Source: Umbilicaria muhlenbergii
Lineage: Eukaryota; Ascomycota; Lecanoromycetes; Umbilicariales; Umbilicariaceae
NCBI GenBank assembly: GCA_000611775.1
Contig: KK106983.1
Span: 4,717,818 to 4,781,817 of the forward strand
Length of the DNA: 64,000 bases
Direction: 5' to 3'
Shown: in pieces, positions 24,501-34,730 of the stretch
Layout: each line of letters opens with the position of its first letter
How positions within the stretch are numbered: the first letter of the stretch is position 1
Notes under the pieces: model-generated
Database searches by the model: none
Seen by the model: only the letters and a program-made list of their open reading frames with translations
What the model was told of the DNA's origin: nothing
Program-made: the position numbers and the translations under genes

Positions 24501-25096
24501 CTTCGCAGAAACCGAACTCTCAGGCCACTCGCGAGCAACGGCTCAGATTTATCACAGCTAAATACGCAGAGAAGGCTTACGTGGCCGCCATATCCTCAAC
24601 CTTATCTCACTATTCCACTCCTGAAGAGACTCTTCTTGCCTCGGTCAAGAAAAACGACATTCAAGGGGTGCTGTACGCCCTCGCCCTCCGCGCGAATCCC
24701 AACGCAGCCGATCGTTCGCGCAATACACATTGTGTCTTCCTTGCCCTCGCAGCTGCCGACCCGGCTTCCCCTACCGGCTTCAACCCACCATCATCTGCAT
24801 CATCGTCGTCGGCTATCTCAACACCAACGAAAAACAGCAAAGTGATCTCGTTCCCCATCGCCGAACTGCTCGTTCAGAACGGCGCGGAAATTCCGGCCAC
24901 TCTTCCCGCATTCCCACTCTCGCCCTCGGCGCAGCTGTACGTTGAGCAGAGAGCTGCACGAGGCGCTGATACGCTGACGGCGCTGCCTAATTTCAAGGGC
25001 GGTGGGAGCGGGGTGCCAGCCGATAGAGAGAGTGCGAGATTGCAAAAGAGGGTGAGTGCTGGCGGGCGATTGACTGTTAGATCCGGGCCCACGTAA
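21531..25096 (+). CDS. Csx2-type ARF GTPase-activating protein (BAR-PH-ArfGAP)
   Basis: Four exons, 21531-21594, 21656-21789, 21849-23695 and 23743-25096, joining in frame to 1132 aa. The order of parts is: an N-terminal region beginning MGNVSSRLEDGVALHLRDQ; a BAR-like coiled coil (about 305-520, with FRATMKALEQKTGNM and KRFDYSSFMQDLHGG); a Ser-rich linker; a PH domain (about 660-770, GLLWALSRPGS...WHKFWIVLDQGKLSEY); an ArfGAP zinc finger (about 845-965, CADCGSGIKTEW...[20 protein letters not shown] with the catalytic Arg after the finger); and ankyrin-like remnants. This is the fungal Csx2/ACAP arrangement. It should bind curved PI-lipid membranes and stimulate GTP hydrolysis on Arf in Golgi/endosome traffic. 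The zinc ligands are intact. Confidence 0.92.
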
Positions 25097-25930
25097 GTGG
25101 GAAGAGTGCGTGCGGTAAGACCTGGGGGGCCGTACCCACGGAAGGCACAGCCTGGTTATTCTTGTTTCGTTCTTCCGACACGGTCTCCTCGGCGTAACGG
25201 GCATTCTATGGCTGGGTCAGGGTGCTCTGCTAATGGATTTGGAGTATTCGGATCATGTTTGGGCGTCGATTTTGGATACTAGAGGGCGGGTTTGCACAGA
25301 GATATACTATAGTAATGCATAATGAAGATACCAGACCAAGGGGGAATCGCCTCTCTGTCTGTCGTATTACTGAAGATGAACCATGGTCGTCGCTAAGAGT
25401 AGGGCAAGCATTCTGCGGTCAGGAAGACCAATGGTTTTCACGGCCGGGCCACCTTACTCGAAAGCGTGTCCTGTTCGGGTCAGCGTCGTGCATCACCGTG
25501 CTCTGAGGGTCTGAGGCCTGGTCATGTATGGCAAAGGGCCTTGCCATTGCAATGGTGGGGGAATGCGGGGTAGAAATATTTGCGACGTTCGACGGAGGAG
25601 CTTGGCTGTGCTTGCACTCGACCTGCCCCTCATCGGCTTCTTTGGGCAAGAGGGGCATCGACAGCGTGGTCTGCATCCCTGATGTCTCCTGGGTTCCCCG
25701 GTGAGCTGACCAAGACATGTTTCGGATTATGTTTGGAGAATGTTGAAGAGTATCGACCATCATTTGTGTTGGCCGAACGGAAGGGAAAGGCCAAGGGACG
25801 TTTCAGCCAAACGTTTGTTATCGCAAATCTGCAATAGCTTTGGTTCATTCTCTATCACGGTAACAAAAAGTTCCTTGTACGTTGCAACATGCAAAGAAGG
25901 TAGCAGAAAGCCCCAAAACTCCAACCATGT
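25097..25930. other. Gap between convergent genes
   Basis: This 0.83-kb stretch lies between the ends of the ArfGAP gene (plus) and the disordered-protein gene (minus). It carries their 3' UTRs. The frames at 25255-25506 and 25419-25763 have no coding character. No RNA gene or repeat is seen. Confidence 0.5.
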
Positions 25931-27297
25931 TTATTGTCGACCGCTCCTGCGCCTAACTCCCCCAACTCCCTCGGGCGTGAAGTTCACATCGTAGCCCTGC
26001 CCATGCGGAACTACGTCCACATGCACGCCATGCTCATCGTCGTCGTCGTCGTCGTCGTCGTAGTCGTGTTCGTCGTCGTCACCGTCGTCCTCTTCTTCCT
26101 CTCCGCTCCCGCTGTCCACCTCATGGACTGCTTGTGACTGCTGCCTACGGCGGAGCGGGAGTGAGGGATCGGAAGATGCCGCATATGGCCGCGTGGCTGG
26201 TGCCGCTCGTCTGGTGGCCGGATACTGCACGCCGGCGGGACCTGATACAATGCGTCGGCCGCGGCCGTACTGCGGAGGCATCTGCGGGAGCGGAGGCGAG
26301 TATGTCTGGTACAGGAATGGATCGACGGTGTTGGGTTGTTTGGTTGAAGCAGAGCGAGGTCGAGGTACCCACTCGGGATCATCGGGTAGGATTCTCCTTG
26401 AAGGCGGTGTAGACGTGCGTGATGTAGGCGACGGTATAGCCCGTTCAGGTAAGGAGAAATATCGCTTCTTCGGAGCCCGCTGTAGGGCTGGCGGTAACGG
26501 TGGGGTGAGCTGCTGCTGTTGGTTGTGTGCTGATGCTGAACGAGATCCAGGACGCGAAGAAGTGCCGTAGGCTAGAGCGGCCGGTGGCGGGTAGTAGCCA
26601 ATGGGTGCATACATAGGTGTACCGTCCGCACCACGAATCATAATCCCGGGTGGCGTCACTGCTGCTGCACGGGCTGACTCCTCTTCGGCTTGGGCGAGGG
26701 AAATTCTGCTGCTGCTGCTGCTCTTCCTCCTACTAGACTCTAGCTGGGCCGATTTCTCAGCGCTGACTGGCCGACTACCGCTCCGGCGCCCATCGCTGCT
26801 CTTTACCAGCGGCCCACGTGTCTTTCCTTGCGCTTGGTCCAATCGCCTCTTGCGCTCTAAGGCATCGAGCTCCGGCTGGGTCAATTTGACATTAGCCTTG
26901 CCGATCATTTGTGCGCGGCGTATACGTTCCAGCGCCTTTTGTACCAACATTTCTTCCTTGTCTCGCAGGGCGAGTTGCAGCGCTCTGCTGCTACTTTCAT
27001 CGTGTTGCTCTGCGTTCTCGTCCGAGGATTCAGAACCATCGTTCGGGTCATAGTAACTTCGTCTCCGCCGTAGATGTGGACCAAGATCAGCGCCGGTGAA
27101 ACGTAATGCGTCACTAGAAAATCTCCCATCCAAGCCGACTCCTTGTCCATCGTTGTCATCGCTGTCCAGCTCTTCGAAATGTCGAACCTCCTCCCACTTT
27201 TGCGCTTGTCTCTCCCACTCTCGCTTCGCCCTCCCTGGACGAGCCCCTGATGGTCTTCCCCCTAGGGGCGTATCGTGTGGAGTTCGCGGCCGACCAC
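25931..27297 (-). CDS. Conserved-looking disordered protein, start unresolved
   Basis: A long minus-strand frame ends at the TAA at 25931-25933 and is open for 535 codons back to an ATG at 27538. The last 240 nt of that extent overlap PRA1 in another frame and translate to nonsense-like sequence, so I give only the part beyond the PRA1 stop. The clear coding part has a basic start (GGRPRTPHDTPLGGRPSG), a helical charged centre (RALQLALRDKEEMLVQKAL, KANVKLTQPELDALERKRR), a Pro/Ser/Arg-rich middle with LPDDPEWVPRPRS, and an acidic Asp/Glu tail encoded partly by a GTC/GAC-type microsatellite (26037-26087). There is no catalytic domain or membrane segment, and I do not recognise its function. Either a spliced 5' exon supplies the start (see findings) or ATG 27538 is used. 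Confidence 0.6.
26037..26087. repeat. Trinucleotide repeat encoding an Asp tract
   Basis: An imperfect CGT/GTC repeat array, read on minus as GAC/GAT codons, encodes the run of aspartates near the C-terminus of the disordered protein. It is in frame and likely to vary in length by whole codons. Confidence 0.8.
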
Positions 27298-27828
27298 CTA
27301 GACCGCCTCCTCGGAAAAAGCTGTATCGATGGGTTTGTCCATGAAAGATGCATGGCCCAAAATACTTACTCCAGTGGCTCCAATAAGCCACAGCGCCCAC
27401 GAAACCGGCGACGCCCAAATAGCCAGGGGTACCGCAATCACAAGCAAGCCGGTATACAGCTGTGAAGTCGTCAGACGCGTAAAGCCAAGCTCGAGATCCC
27501 GACCATCTAGCTTCTTGATTGCGTATAGGCCTCCGCATACAAAGAGAATGTCGAACAACAGCGTGAGATTCGTGAGCAGGCCATATATGCTTAACATGGC
27601 GAACACTACCACATAGTTGCTAGAGAAGTAGCTGAGATTATAGTTGACTCTGCTTTGAGCGTCGCCGAAGTTGGCAGGCTTGGATAGTCTTTTCAGGTCG
27701 AGGAACTCTGAGATGGGCTTTAAGTTGGCGAACCTGGAGCTTATTGACTGTGAGCGAACACTGTCGAACCGGCCGCCCAGGTTGAGGCGGGACGTCAAGA
27801 CGTCAAGTGGAATCTGAATTCCTGACAT
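27298..27828 (-). CDS. PRA1: Prenylated Rab acceptor PRA1 (Yip3)
   Basis: A single exon on minus, 176 aa, from ATG at 27828 to TAG at 27300-27298. It has the PRA1 layout: a soluble N-terminus (MSGIQIPLDVLTSRLNLGG), the conserved VNYNLSYFSSNYVVVF entry into the first paired hydrophobic hairpin (about 70-110), a short basic loop (KKLDGRDLELGF), a second hairpin (about 125-155) and the terminal block GHASFMDKPIDTAFSEEAV. PRA1/Yip3 sits in Golgi and endosomal membranes and releases prenylated Rabs from GDI. An upstream TTG-led extension in frame is not needed. It is divergent from ERJ5. Inside its last 24 codons is a perfect GTAAGT donor, and its own stop codon could double as a splice acceptor. 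Confidence 0.93.
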   Translation of the reverse strand: MSGIQIPLDVLTSRLNLGGRFDSVRSQSISSRFANLKPISEFLDLKRLSKPANFGDAQSRVNYNLSYFSSNYVVVFAMLSIYGLLTNLTLLFDILFVCGGLYAIKKLDGRDLELGFTRLTTSQLYTGLLVIAVPLAIWASPVSWALWLIGATGVSILGHASFMDKPIDTAFSEEAV

Positions 27829-28885
27829 GATTGGAGTATTATCGTTATTCCGTATTGCCAAAAGAGAGACCCTTTGGAACTTCCAATCTTGTTCACACGT
27901 TGAGGCTTCAGAGGTTCAGGGTGGGATTTATCAGGTGTGCTACGAGCTTGGTATCAGTAGGCTGGCCGACAAAAAGTGAAAAAATTGCTAGACGAGCTTA
28001 CTGATGTGAGAATGCGAAGGCGAGCTGGGATTCGCCAAACAAAATGTGGAACGCGTCGCAGAGCGATAGTTGTATGCTGGTAGTCGTGTTTGGTACTGGT
28101 GGTCGTCAATGCTAACGGTAAAGGAAGGCCTTCTGAGGTAGGGGATATTATTGAGAGTTCAGGGGCGATCTGGTTTGTCGCTGCCTGCCACTGCCTGCCA
28201 CTGCCTGCCACTGCCTGCAGAATTGGGAATGGCTCGACTCTCAACTATCAGCCCCCCACGCAAACGCCTGCCCACAGTGATCACCCCATCAGCTATTATT
28301 CTGCCCTGGGTTCCACCATATGAAAGGGGAGGTTTGCAGAGGCAGGTAGGTGTTGTAGACAGAGATAAAAAGAGAGTGAGAAGGTCACGCAAGACAGGCT
28401 GGAAGTACGGGGTATGTCACCTACCTTCACTTAGTGAAGAGCTTTCCGGAATACTGCAGGTGGAGTTGGATGTGGAGCTGGCAGTGCCTATCATCCGGCG
28501 GCCGGCAGCACGCAAACTTCCTTGATTGGTACCACGTTTGTGTAGCTTTCTCGCGTCTCCCGTCGCTACACAGTAAGAGTAGATACCACTAGAGAACAAC
28601 TACATGGTACGGAGAGTAAAGGTAGAGGCAAGGTTGCTCAGACACACTGCTCGTAGCTAGGGTGGACATTATCTCGAGCATCAGCGCTGCTCAGGCCATC
28701 TCCAGCACGTCAATCAAAATCCCGAACTCCCTGGACACAGCACACCAATCCATTCACCCAGAGGCAAGGCCCCCCCCTACGCAGTACTATTGGCGTACTC
28801 CCTCTCTTACCTTAAGTTGTCGGCTGCGGGTACATATGCATCACCACCACCACTAGAGCCAACATCCTCTACCCTCTACCCTACC
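27829..28885. promoter_or_regulatory. Divergent promoter region, PRA1 and ERJ5
   Basis: A 1.06-kb gap separates the two start codons. It includes a 10-bp tandem repeat at 28181-28220. Small frames within it (27954-28244, 28151-28525) read through the repeat and have no coding signals. The placement suggests promoters for both genes; individual elements cannot be named. Confidence 0.5.
28181..28220. repeat. 10-bp tandem repeat, four copies
   Basis: The unit CTGCCTGCCA occurs four times head to tail (the last copy ends CAG). It lies in the PRA1/ERJ5 divergent promoter. The array is perfect apart from the final base, which suggests recent slippage. Confidence 0.9.
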
Positions 28886-30228
28886 ATGAAAACGTCTCTT
28901 TTTACGATAGCATTGTGGGCTTGTCTTTTGGCGGTAGCAGTCGCCTGGAGCAAAGAAGGTAAGTGGAAAAGCCGCAGGGGTTAGAACAGGGCCGAATGTG
29001 CCCGCTGACTTTACCCCTTCTCCAGACCACGAGATTTTCCGCCTTCGGGATGAAGTGCAAGCGACCGAAGGTGAAGACGTGACCTTCTACGGTATGAGCG
29101 ATCAAGCTGTCGTGTCGAACCATCCTAACAGGTGCTAATTTTCGAGCAGACTTCTTAGGGGTTGAGCCTGGTGCTTCACAAGACGAAATCAACCGAGCCT
29201 ACCGCAAAAAGTCGCGGCTGATACACCCTGACAAAGTCAAGCAGTCTTTCATTGCGTCCAAACCGAAGGCGACCGCCAAGCCAAAATCAGGGCAGAAGAA
29301 CAAGAAGCCTGGGGTACATGTCAGTAAAGGGCCGTCACAGAACGAGATCCGTGATGAGGTCAAGAAAGCTAGCGATCGCTTTGCCCGCCTTGGTATTGTT
29401 GCCAATATCTTGAGAGGGCCCGGCCGGGAGCGATATGACCACTTTCTTCAGAATGGCTTTCCCAGATGGAGAGGAACCGGTTACTACTACGCGCGCTTCC
29501 GTCCGGGCCTTGGTTCTGTGCTCATTGGACTGTTTGTCCTAGGTGGAGGTTTGGCGCATTATGGAGCAATGTACCTAAGTTGGAAGAGGCAGAGAGAGTT
29601 CGTGGAGCGATACATCCGCTACGCCAGACGAGCTGCATGGGGCGATGAGCTGGGAATCAAAGGTATCCCGGGCGTGGATGGGTCAACGCCCGCACCGCCT
29701 CCTGCGGCTACTACTGGTACTGAAGACGGTGGCTATGCGCTCAACAGGAGGCAGAAGAGGATGCAAGAAAGGGAGAGTAAGAAGGACAAGGAGGGTAAGA
29801 AAACCCGGGGAGGTCGCCGCAGTGGCACCAACACCCCTATGGAAGCACCGGCGCCAACGGAAGGCCCTCAAGGAGAGAAGAAGAGGGTGCAAGCCGAGAA
29901 TGGAAAGATATTGATCGTGGACTCGGTGGGGAATGTCTTCCTGGAGGAAGAAAACCCGGATGGCGAGAAGGAAGAGTACCTCCTGGACCCCAATGAGATA
30001 ATGAAACCTACCATCCGGCAGACAATTCTTTTCCGCCTACCTATATGGGTGTATGTCACACTCAAAATCCGTGTTCTTGGAAGATCAAAAGGAGGCGACG
30101 GAACCGAATCAGACGCAAGCGATGACTCTTCCAGTTCAGATGAAAGTGAGTTGGCCACTTCTGTTGCGAAGCCGGCCAGCAACGGCACAGCGCAGAGGCG
30201 GGGGAAGCACAAGAGCAGGGCGGATTAA
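28886..30228 (+). CDS. ERJ5: ER membrane J-domain protein Erj5
   Basis: Three exons: 28886-28958, 29026-29091 and 29150-30228 (405 aa). A signal peptide (residues 1-20, MKTSLFTIALWACLLAVAVA) is followed by a luminal J domain. The HPD triad that contacts Hsp70 is at 72-74 (KKSRLIHPDKV), and a Lys-rich insertion splits the domain before DRFARLGIVANILRG. A membrane segment lies after the J domain (GSVLIGLFVLGGGLAHYGA), and then comes a long charged cytosolic tail with a low-complexity acidic/Ser end. This is the layout of yeast Erj5, which supports Kar2/BiP in the ER. Head-to-head with PRA1; tail-to-tail with another J-protein gene. The start was chosen because it supplies the signal peptide. 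Confidence 0.9.
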
Positions 30229-30630
30229 GCCCATTACAAAAGTCTTCCACATAAAAGCCATATACCCACTGTTGTCGCTATGCCGTCATCGCATCTCCAG
30301 GCTCTCGCTATAGGTGTTGTATTGAAAAGTTAGAAACCTTGGTACTTTTTGAACTTCCTTACGCTTGCCGTCTGTCTGCACATATTTGAACCGTTTGTCA
30401 AGGCACGATTTTTTGGTCAGAATTGATCTCGCCATCTGCGAGTCATGGATGTAAAATACTAATGAAACAAAAATTGTGTCCCGTTCAAAATTACAGCTGG
30501 TTCTGTGCCTGTGACCTCGTCTGAAGAACTGGTAACTGAAAGTCAACGACTTGAGGCTTGTGGCAAAAGCTAATCCCCAGAAAGCAGCCCCCCTCAATGC
30601 AAACGCCATGAAGCACCCCCCATAATCTTC
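30229..30630. other. Gap between two convergent J-protein genes
   Basis: A 402-bp stretch carries both 3' ends. No third gene is visible. The frame at 30286-30609 (minus) is not supported. Confidence 0.5.
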
Positions 30631-31531
30631 TCAAGAACTCACTGCATGCGCAAAGACTTTGGCTGCCATTTCACTCAGCAACCGCGCTTTGTCACTTTGA
30701 GGGAGTTCCTAAAGCCAGAGCTGTCAGCTTATGAGGACTACCGCAAGGGGACAACGTAGAACTACCTGAAAGACGCTGTAAACGCTCTTTCCCCGCGCGT
30801 CCCTCACCGCTCCCAGTCTGTTGCCCGCAACGGCGCCGGCCAAGGCTCCCGGGAAATTCGCAACGATAAAGCCCATGGCACCACCACTCAATCCTCCGAC
30901 CATGCTCCAGAATTTACCGGTCGGCTTCGCATGCTCCCCTTCGGCCATTCCCTCCTCTCTCAGCATTTCCTCGAAGACGGATCCAAACTGTTCGTTACTA
31001 AAAGTCTCTTCTTCGGCCTGGTCTTTGGCGCCGAAGCCGAATGAAGACCACGGAAAGCCTCCATTCTTCTTCTCCTGTCGCGGGATCTCTTCCTCGGGGT
31101 CAGAGTCTGCCGCCGAGGAGCTGGGGAAGCCGTGATAGGAGCGTGCGGAGTCGTAGTCACGGCGGCGGGAGGGATCGCTGAGCGTGTAGTAGGCGTCATT
31201 TATCTGTTGGAACTTCCTTGTGCGGGCCGGTCGTTCGGGAGAGTCGGAGGGGACGCGGTCGGGGTGAGACTTGAGGGCTTGTCTGTGATGCTATTCAGCT
31301 TGGAACAATGATCACACGTGGGGCGTGATCTCGTACTTCTTGTATGCGTCTCGAACCTGTTGTTGGGTTGCGCTGGGGGTTATCTCAAGGATCGCATCTG
31401 GACCGCCTTAGGCGATGCGCTGCGTATGGATTTCAGGACATTACGTACAGTAATCAACAGGAGGTTCTTAACGTGAGCATTAGCATGAGTCTCTAGACAC
31501 TGGCCGTTGTAAGGGCATGCTTACTGGACAT
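30631..31531 (-). CDS. Small J-domain (DnaJ) protein
   Basis: Five exons on minus: 31531-31525 (7 nt), 31466-31449 (18 nt), 31397-31337, 31282-30766 and 30708-30631 (226 aa). Joined, the N-terminus reads MSKPPVDYYAILEITPSAT, a canonical J-domain helix I, with HPD at 35-37 (KSHPDRV) and NDAYYTLSD at its end. An acidic, Phe-rich linker (FPWSSFGFG) follows, then a Gly-rich hydrophobic region (about 150-185; GGLSGGAMGFIVANFPGALA) and a conserved-looking tail, YSVFQELPQSDKARLLSEM. It should stimulate an Hsp70 partner. The Gly-rich stretch may be a membrane or zipper segment. The two first exons are very short but all donors and acceptors are GT-AG and the frame is continuous. Confidence 0.82.
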
Positions 31532-32271
31532 GTTGTTTCAGTAGCGCAACGTGCAGTGCGCCTGGGGCCTAGGAATGGAGTTCTACTTTGCAGATAATCT
31601 GAGGGAGATAGGTGCAGGCTTGAAAGAGAAGAAGAGGGGTTGTGATCAATCTAGGTGATCTGAGTATAAATAAAAGAGGTGTATCCGTTGGTAGTGAGGA
31701 AGTAGGGTATGCGTGGGTAGGGTAGTCGAAGCCTGACCGTGACACTGGATAAATGACGCAGGGTGTCACAGCTTAAAGCCACTGTGGCTTGTAAAAGCTT
31801 GTGACAGCCCCTGTCTGTTACTTCCGTGGCCTCGTACTCGTACCTCTTACAATCCCTACGAATTTGCTTTCCTTGTCTGTTGCGGACTGGACTCCAAATA
31901 CTACGAAGCAACGTCCAGCAGCGCTAGATTCAAATGCTGCGGTTACGACTCCTCAGGCTTGACAATTGATCGAAGCAATCTAGAGCTCTGGATCCCTTAG
32001 CGACGCTTACCTGCATAAGGCTTGTGGCTTCCTGCCAATCATGTACTCCTACCACAGTCTCAGCTCTCCACTCGCTGTTCAGCTCCCAACCACCTGGTTT
32101 GGCGGTGCAAGTCGTTCTTTAGCATCCTGCTTACATTGAATATTGGCTTGCATTTGCCTGCGTACTTCACCATTGAAAATACAGCAACTTCGCATCCGAT
32201 TGACGGGAGAGATATTACCTCCATTGCTCCCTTTGACTCTTCATAAATACCTATAGCGACTCTTGCAAAGA
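31532..32271. promoter_or_regulatory. Divergent promoter region, J-protein and small membrane protein
   Basis: A 740-bp gap lies between the J-protein start (minus) and the start of the small membrane protein (plus). Only chance frames are present (31569-31911 minus, 32022-32246 plus). No repeats or RNA genes were recognised. Confidence 0.45.
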
Positions 32272-32646
32272 ATGGGTTGGTTTTCGGGACCCGGCTCCCA
32301 CTCTTCACGCCATTCCTCTTCCTCCTCCTACTATCGCCGCCGTCCCCGCGACGGCTATATCCAGCGCATGATCCACAAAATCAAACGCATAATGCGAGAC
32401 GCATACGGTTATGCCCGCCGCCACCCCATGAAGGTGTTCATGCTGGTCATTATGCCTTTGATCACAGGCGGTGCCCTGGCCAACATCCTGATGCAGTTTG
32501 GGATAAGGTTACCAGTGGGCATGTTTGGCGGGCTTGGGAAGGGTAGTTACGGAGATTTCTCTAGTGGAAGAGGAGGCGCGTATAGCGATCTGGGAGGGGG
32601 AGGAGGGATCCAGAGTATCATGAGAATAGCGCAAATGTTCATGTGA
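32272..32646 (+). CDS. Small single-pass membrane protein, function unknown
   Basis: A single-exon gene of 124 aa. The N-terminus is Ser/Tyr/Arg-rich, followed by a strongly basic amphipathic stretch (RRRPRDGYIQRMIHKIKRIM) and one hydrophobic segment (about 52-75, MKVFMLVIMPLITGGALANI). A Gly/Ser-rich tail ends in IMRIAQMFM. I have the impression that the basic block followed by HPMKVF...MPLITGGAL is conserved in Pezizomycotina, but I cannot name a function. The basic-then-hydrophobic order would suit a mitochondrial inner-membrane or ER tail orientation; this is inference. The ATG chosen is the first in the frame with usable context. Confidence 0.72.
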   Translation: MGWFSGPGSHSSRHSSSSSYYRRRPRDGYIQRMIHKIKRIMRDAYGYARRHPMKVFMLVIMPLITGGALANILMQFGIRLPVGMFGGLGKGSYGDFSSGRGGAYSDLGGGGGIQSIMRIAQMFM

Positions 32647-33222
32647 AACGGAAGACAAAACTTTTGAGCGCGTCGGGGGTTGTGGTCGTGGTAGGCTCAA
32701 AACTTCTTATCATTACTCTGAAGAAGCCTGCTGAACAGAATGACCAAGGCATGAGAGCGCAGCGCATGTTGATTCAGGAGCTGTACTCAAGACAAAATAT
32801 CGTCCTTTGCGAGAGGCATATGTCAATCATCACACAGGATTCTGGGGAAGCATGAAGTGGTCTTTTGTCGGAATGAAGTCTCATTTTACTACTGAAGGAG
32901 CACTACCAGACAAGCACAGAGCAGGCCTCAGGTTCGCCCACAATATCATATAGCTCATGCTGCCCAAGGAGGTTCCCTGTCTGTATCGGTCTTTAGCTCC
33001 AGAATCATTCCCAGTCATCTTGGAACTCACAACTCACTGCAATCAATGTCCGTAGTTCATGTGAGACGTCCGAGGTAAGTTGATTTGCGGCAATAGCCGG
33101 CGCTAAACCCCGGATTTCAGATGACGTCGAGACGTTTCCTGGACCCATATCGTGCGTGGATCTTAGAATCTCACCATCAACACCTCGACGGTGCGCCGTG
33201 CGCGTAGACACTGCTGCTCAGC
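32647..33222. other. Gap upstream of the lipase gene
   Basis: A 576-bp stretch between co-directional genes. It should hold the promoter of the lipase gene. The 32643-32855 frame is not supported. No repeats or RNA genes were recognised. Confidence 0.45.
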
Positions 33223-34469
33223 ATGCGCCTTTGGACCTCTCTATTTGGAATCGCCGGTCTGATATCCTGGGCATGGACGGCAACCAGTTTTCCTACTTCC
33301 CAGATACCGCTATTCCTCAGTAGCAGCGGCGGAGGCGCATCCCGCAACATCACTGCTGAGCTCTTCTACGAGCTTGAGGAACTGTCACGCATCGTCGATA
33401 TTTCCTACTGTGTTGGTACGACAGGAATACAGAAGCCTTTCCTATGCGCAAGTCGTTGTCAAGATTTTGAGGGGTTTGAGTTGGTCAGCGTACGTGACAA
33501 CCAAGGCTTATGAGATCCGTTACTTTAGCTAAGACTCTGATGCAGACATGGAACACAGGACCTCTCCTAGCTGACTCCTGTGGCTACATTGCCATCTCTC
33601 ATCCTCCGTCGCGCCCGCGCATCATTGTTGCCTTTCGCGGCACCTACTCTGTGGCGAACACCATTGTTGACCTATCTACCATACCTCAAGAGTACATCCC
33701 ATACCCAGGTGACGATGGTGACGATACCTCAGATGTGTCCGACACAGATGCGAGTTTTGAAACCTCCAAGTGCGACAACTGCACCGTCCATGCAGGCTTC
33801 ATGATCTCGTGGAAACACACCCGGCCATATGTAACTCCACATGTTGAGGAGCTGGTGAAACAATACCCAGAGTACCAGCTTACCCTCGTTGGGCACAGCT
33901 TGGGTGGCGCTGTCGCTGCGCTTGCCTCTTTGGACTATGAATCGCGGGGTTGGAATCCACAGGTCACCACCTTCGGAGAACCGAGAATTGGCAATCTAGC
34001 CCTGATGCATTATATGGACAGAGCTTTCGTGACCGAGGACGCGCAGAGTTTCAAGAGTATGTACAGGCGGGTAACCCACGTCGACGACCCAGTACCTCTG
34101 CTTCCACTGAAGGAGTGGGGCTATAGAATGCATGCAGGGGAGATCTTCATATCGAAGCCGGACTTGTCTCCCTCGGTGGTCGATCTTCAATACTGTATCG
34201 GCGATGAAGATCCCCGCTGTATTGCTGCGGCGGATATCCCAAATCCTCAATCAGCAGACGAACTCGGGGGCGGCGAGCTTGCTGACAGAGAGTTGAGAGA
34301 GTGGTGGAACGCAAGCAAGAGCAAGTGGGCGGTGCCATCGCGCTACCGGATATGGCAGTTGTTCTTTGCCCATCGAGACTACTTCTGGAGACTAGGATTA
34401 TGCCTCCCGGGTGGTGATCCTACGGATTGGTACAGGAAGTACCCTCCTTTCGATGATGACACGGAATGA
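33223..34469 (+). CDS. Secreted class 3 lipase
   Basis: Two exons, 33223-33489 and 33546-34469 (396 aa). A signal peptide (MRLWTSLFGIAGLISWAWTA, cleavage probably near residue 20-23) makes it secreted. The lipase_3 fold is marked by VAFRGT, the nucleophile elbow LVGHSLGGA with Ser207, an Asp in THVDDPVPLLP (269/270) and the late His365 in FAHRDYFWRLGLC, whose H-x-x-Y-F pattern matches the catalytic His of Rhizomucor-type lipases. Cysteines in KCDNCTVH and CLPGG would form disulfides. It should hydrolyse acylglycerols outside the cell. All three catalytic residues are present, and the 56-nt intron is standard. Confidence 0.92.
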
Positions 34470-34730
34470 TCTATCGAAAGCTGAATTTTGAATCTTAGCG
34501 ACTGGCGGTGGGGGGCGTTGAAAAAGCGAGACCAGACCGTTGATCGCCTCCAATAAGCTGAGTCGGCTATGAGCAGCATGGCGTATGTTAAACAGGAACA
34601 CCTGTATAGTAATCAAAGGTTGTATCAGACCTTGTGCTTCACCGCGAGTATTATTCGTAACCCATACCGACAATCCCCAGCTTTGTCGGTTGGCTTGAAG
34701 GAAGTAGCGAAACTCGATAAAGTCTAAGCC

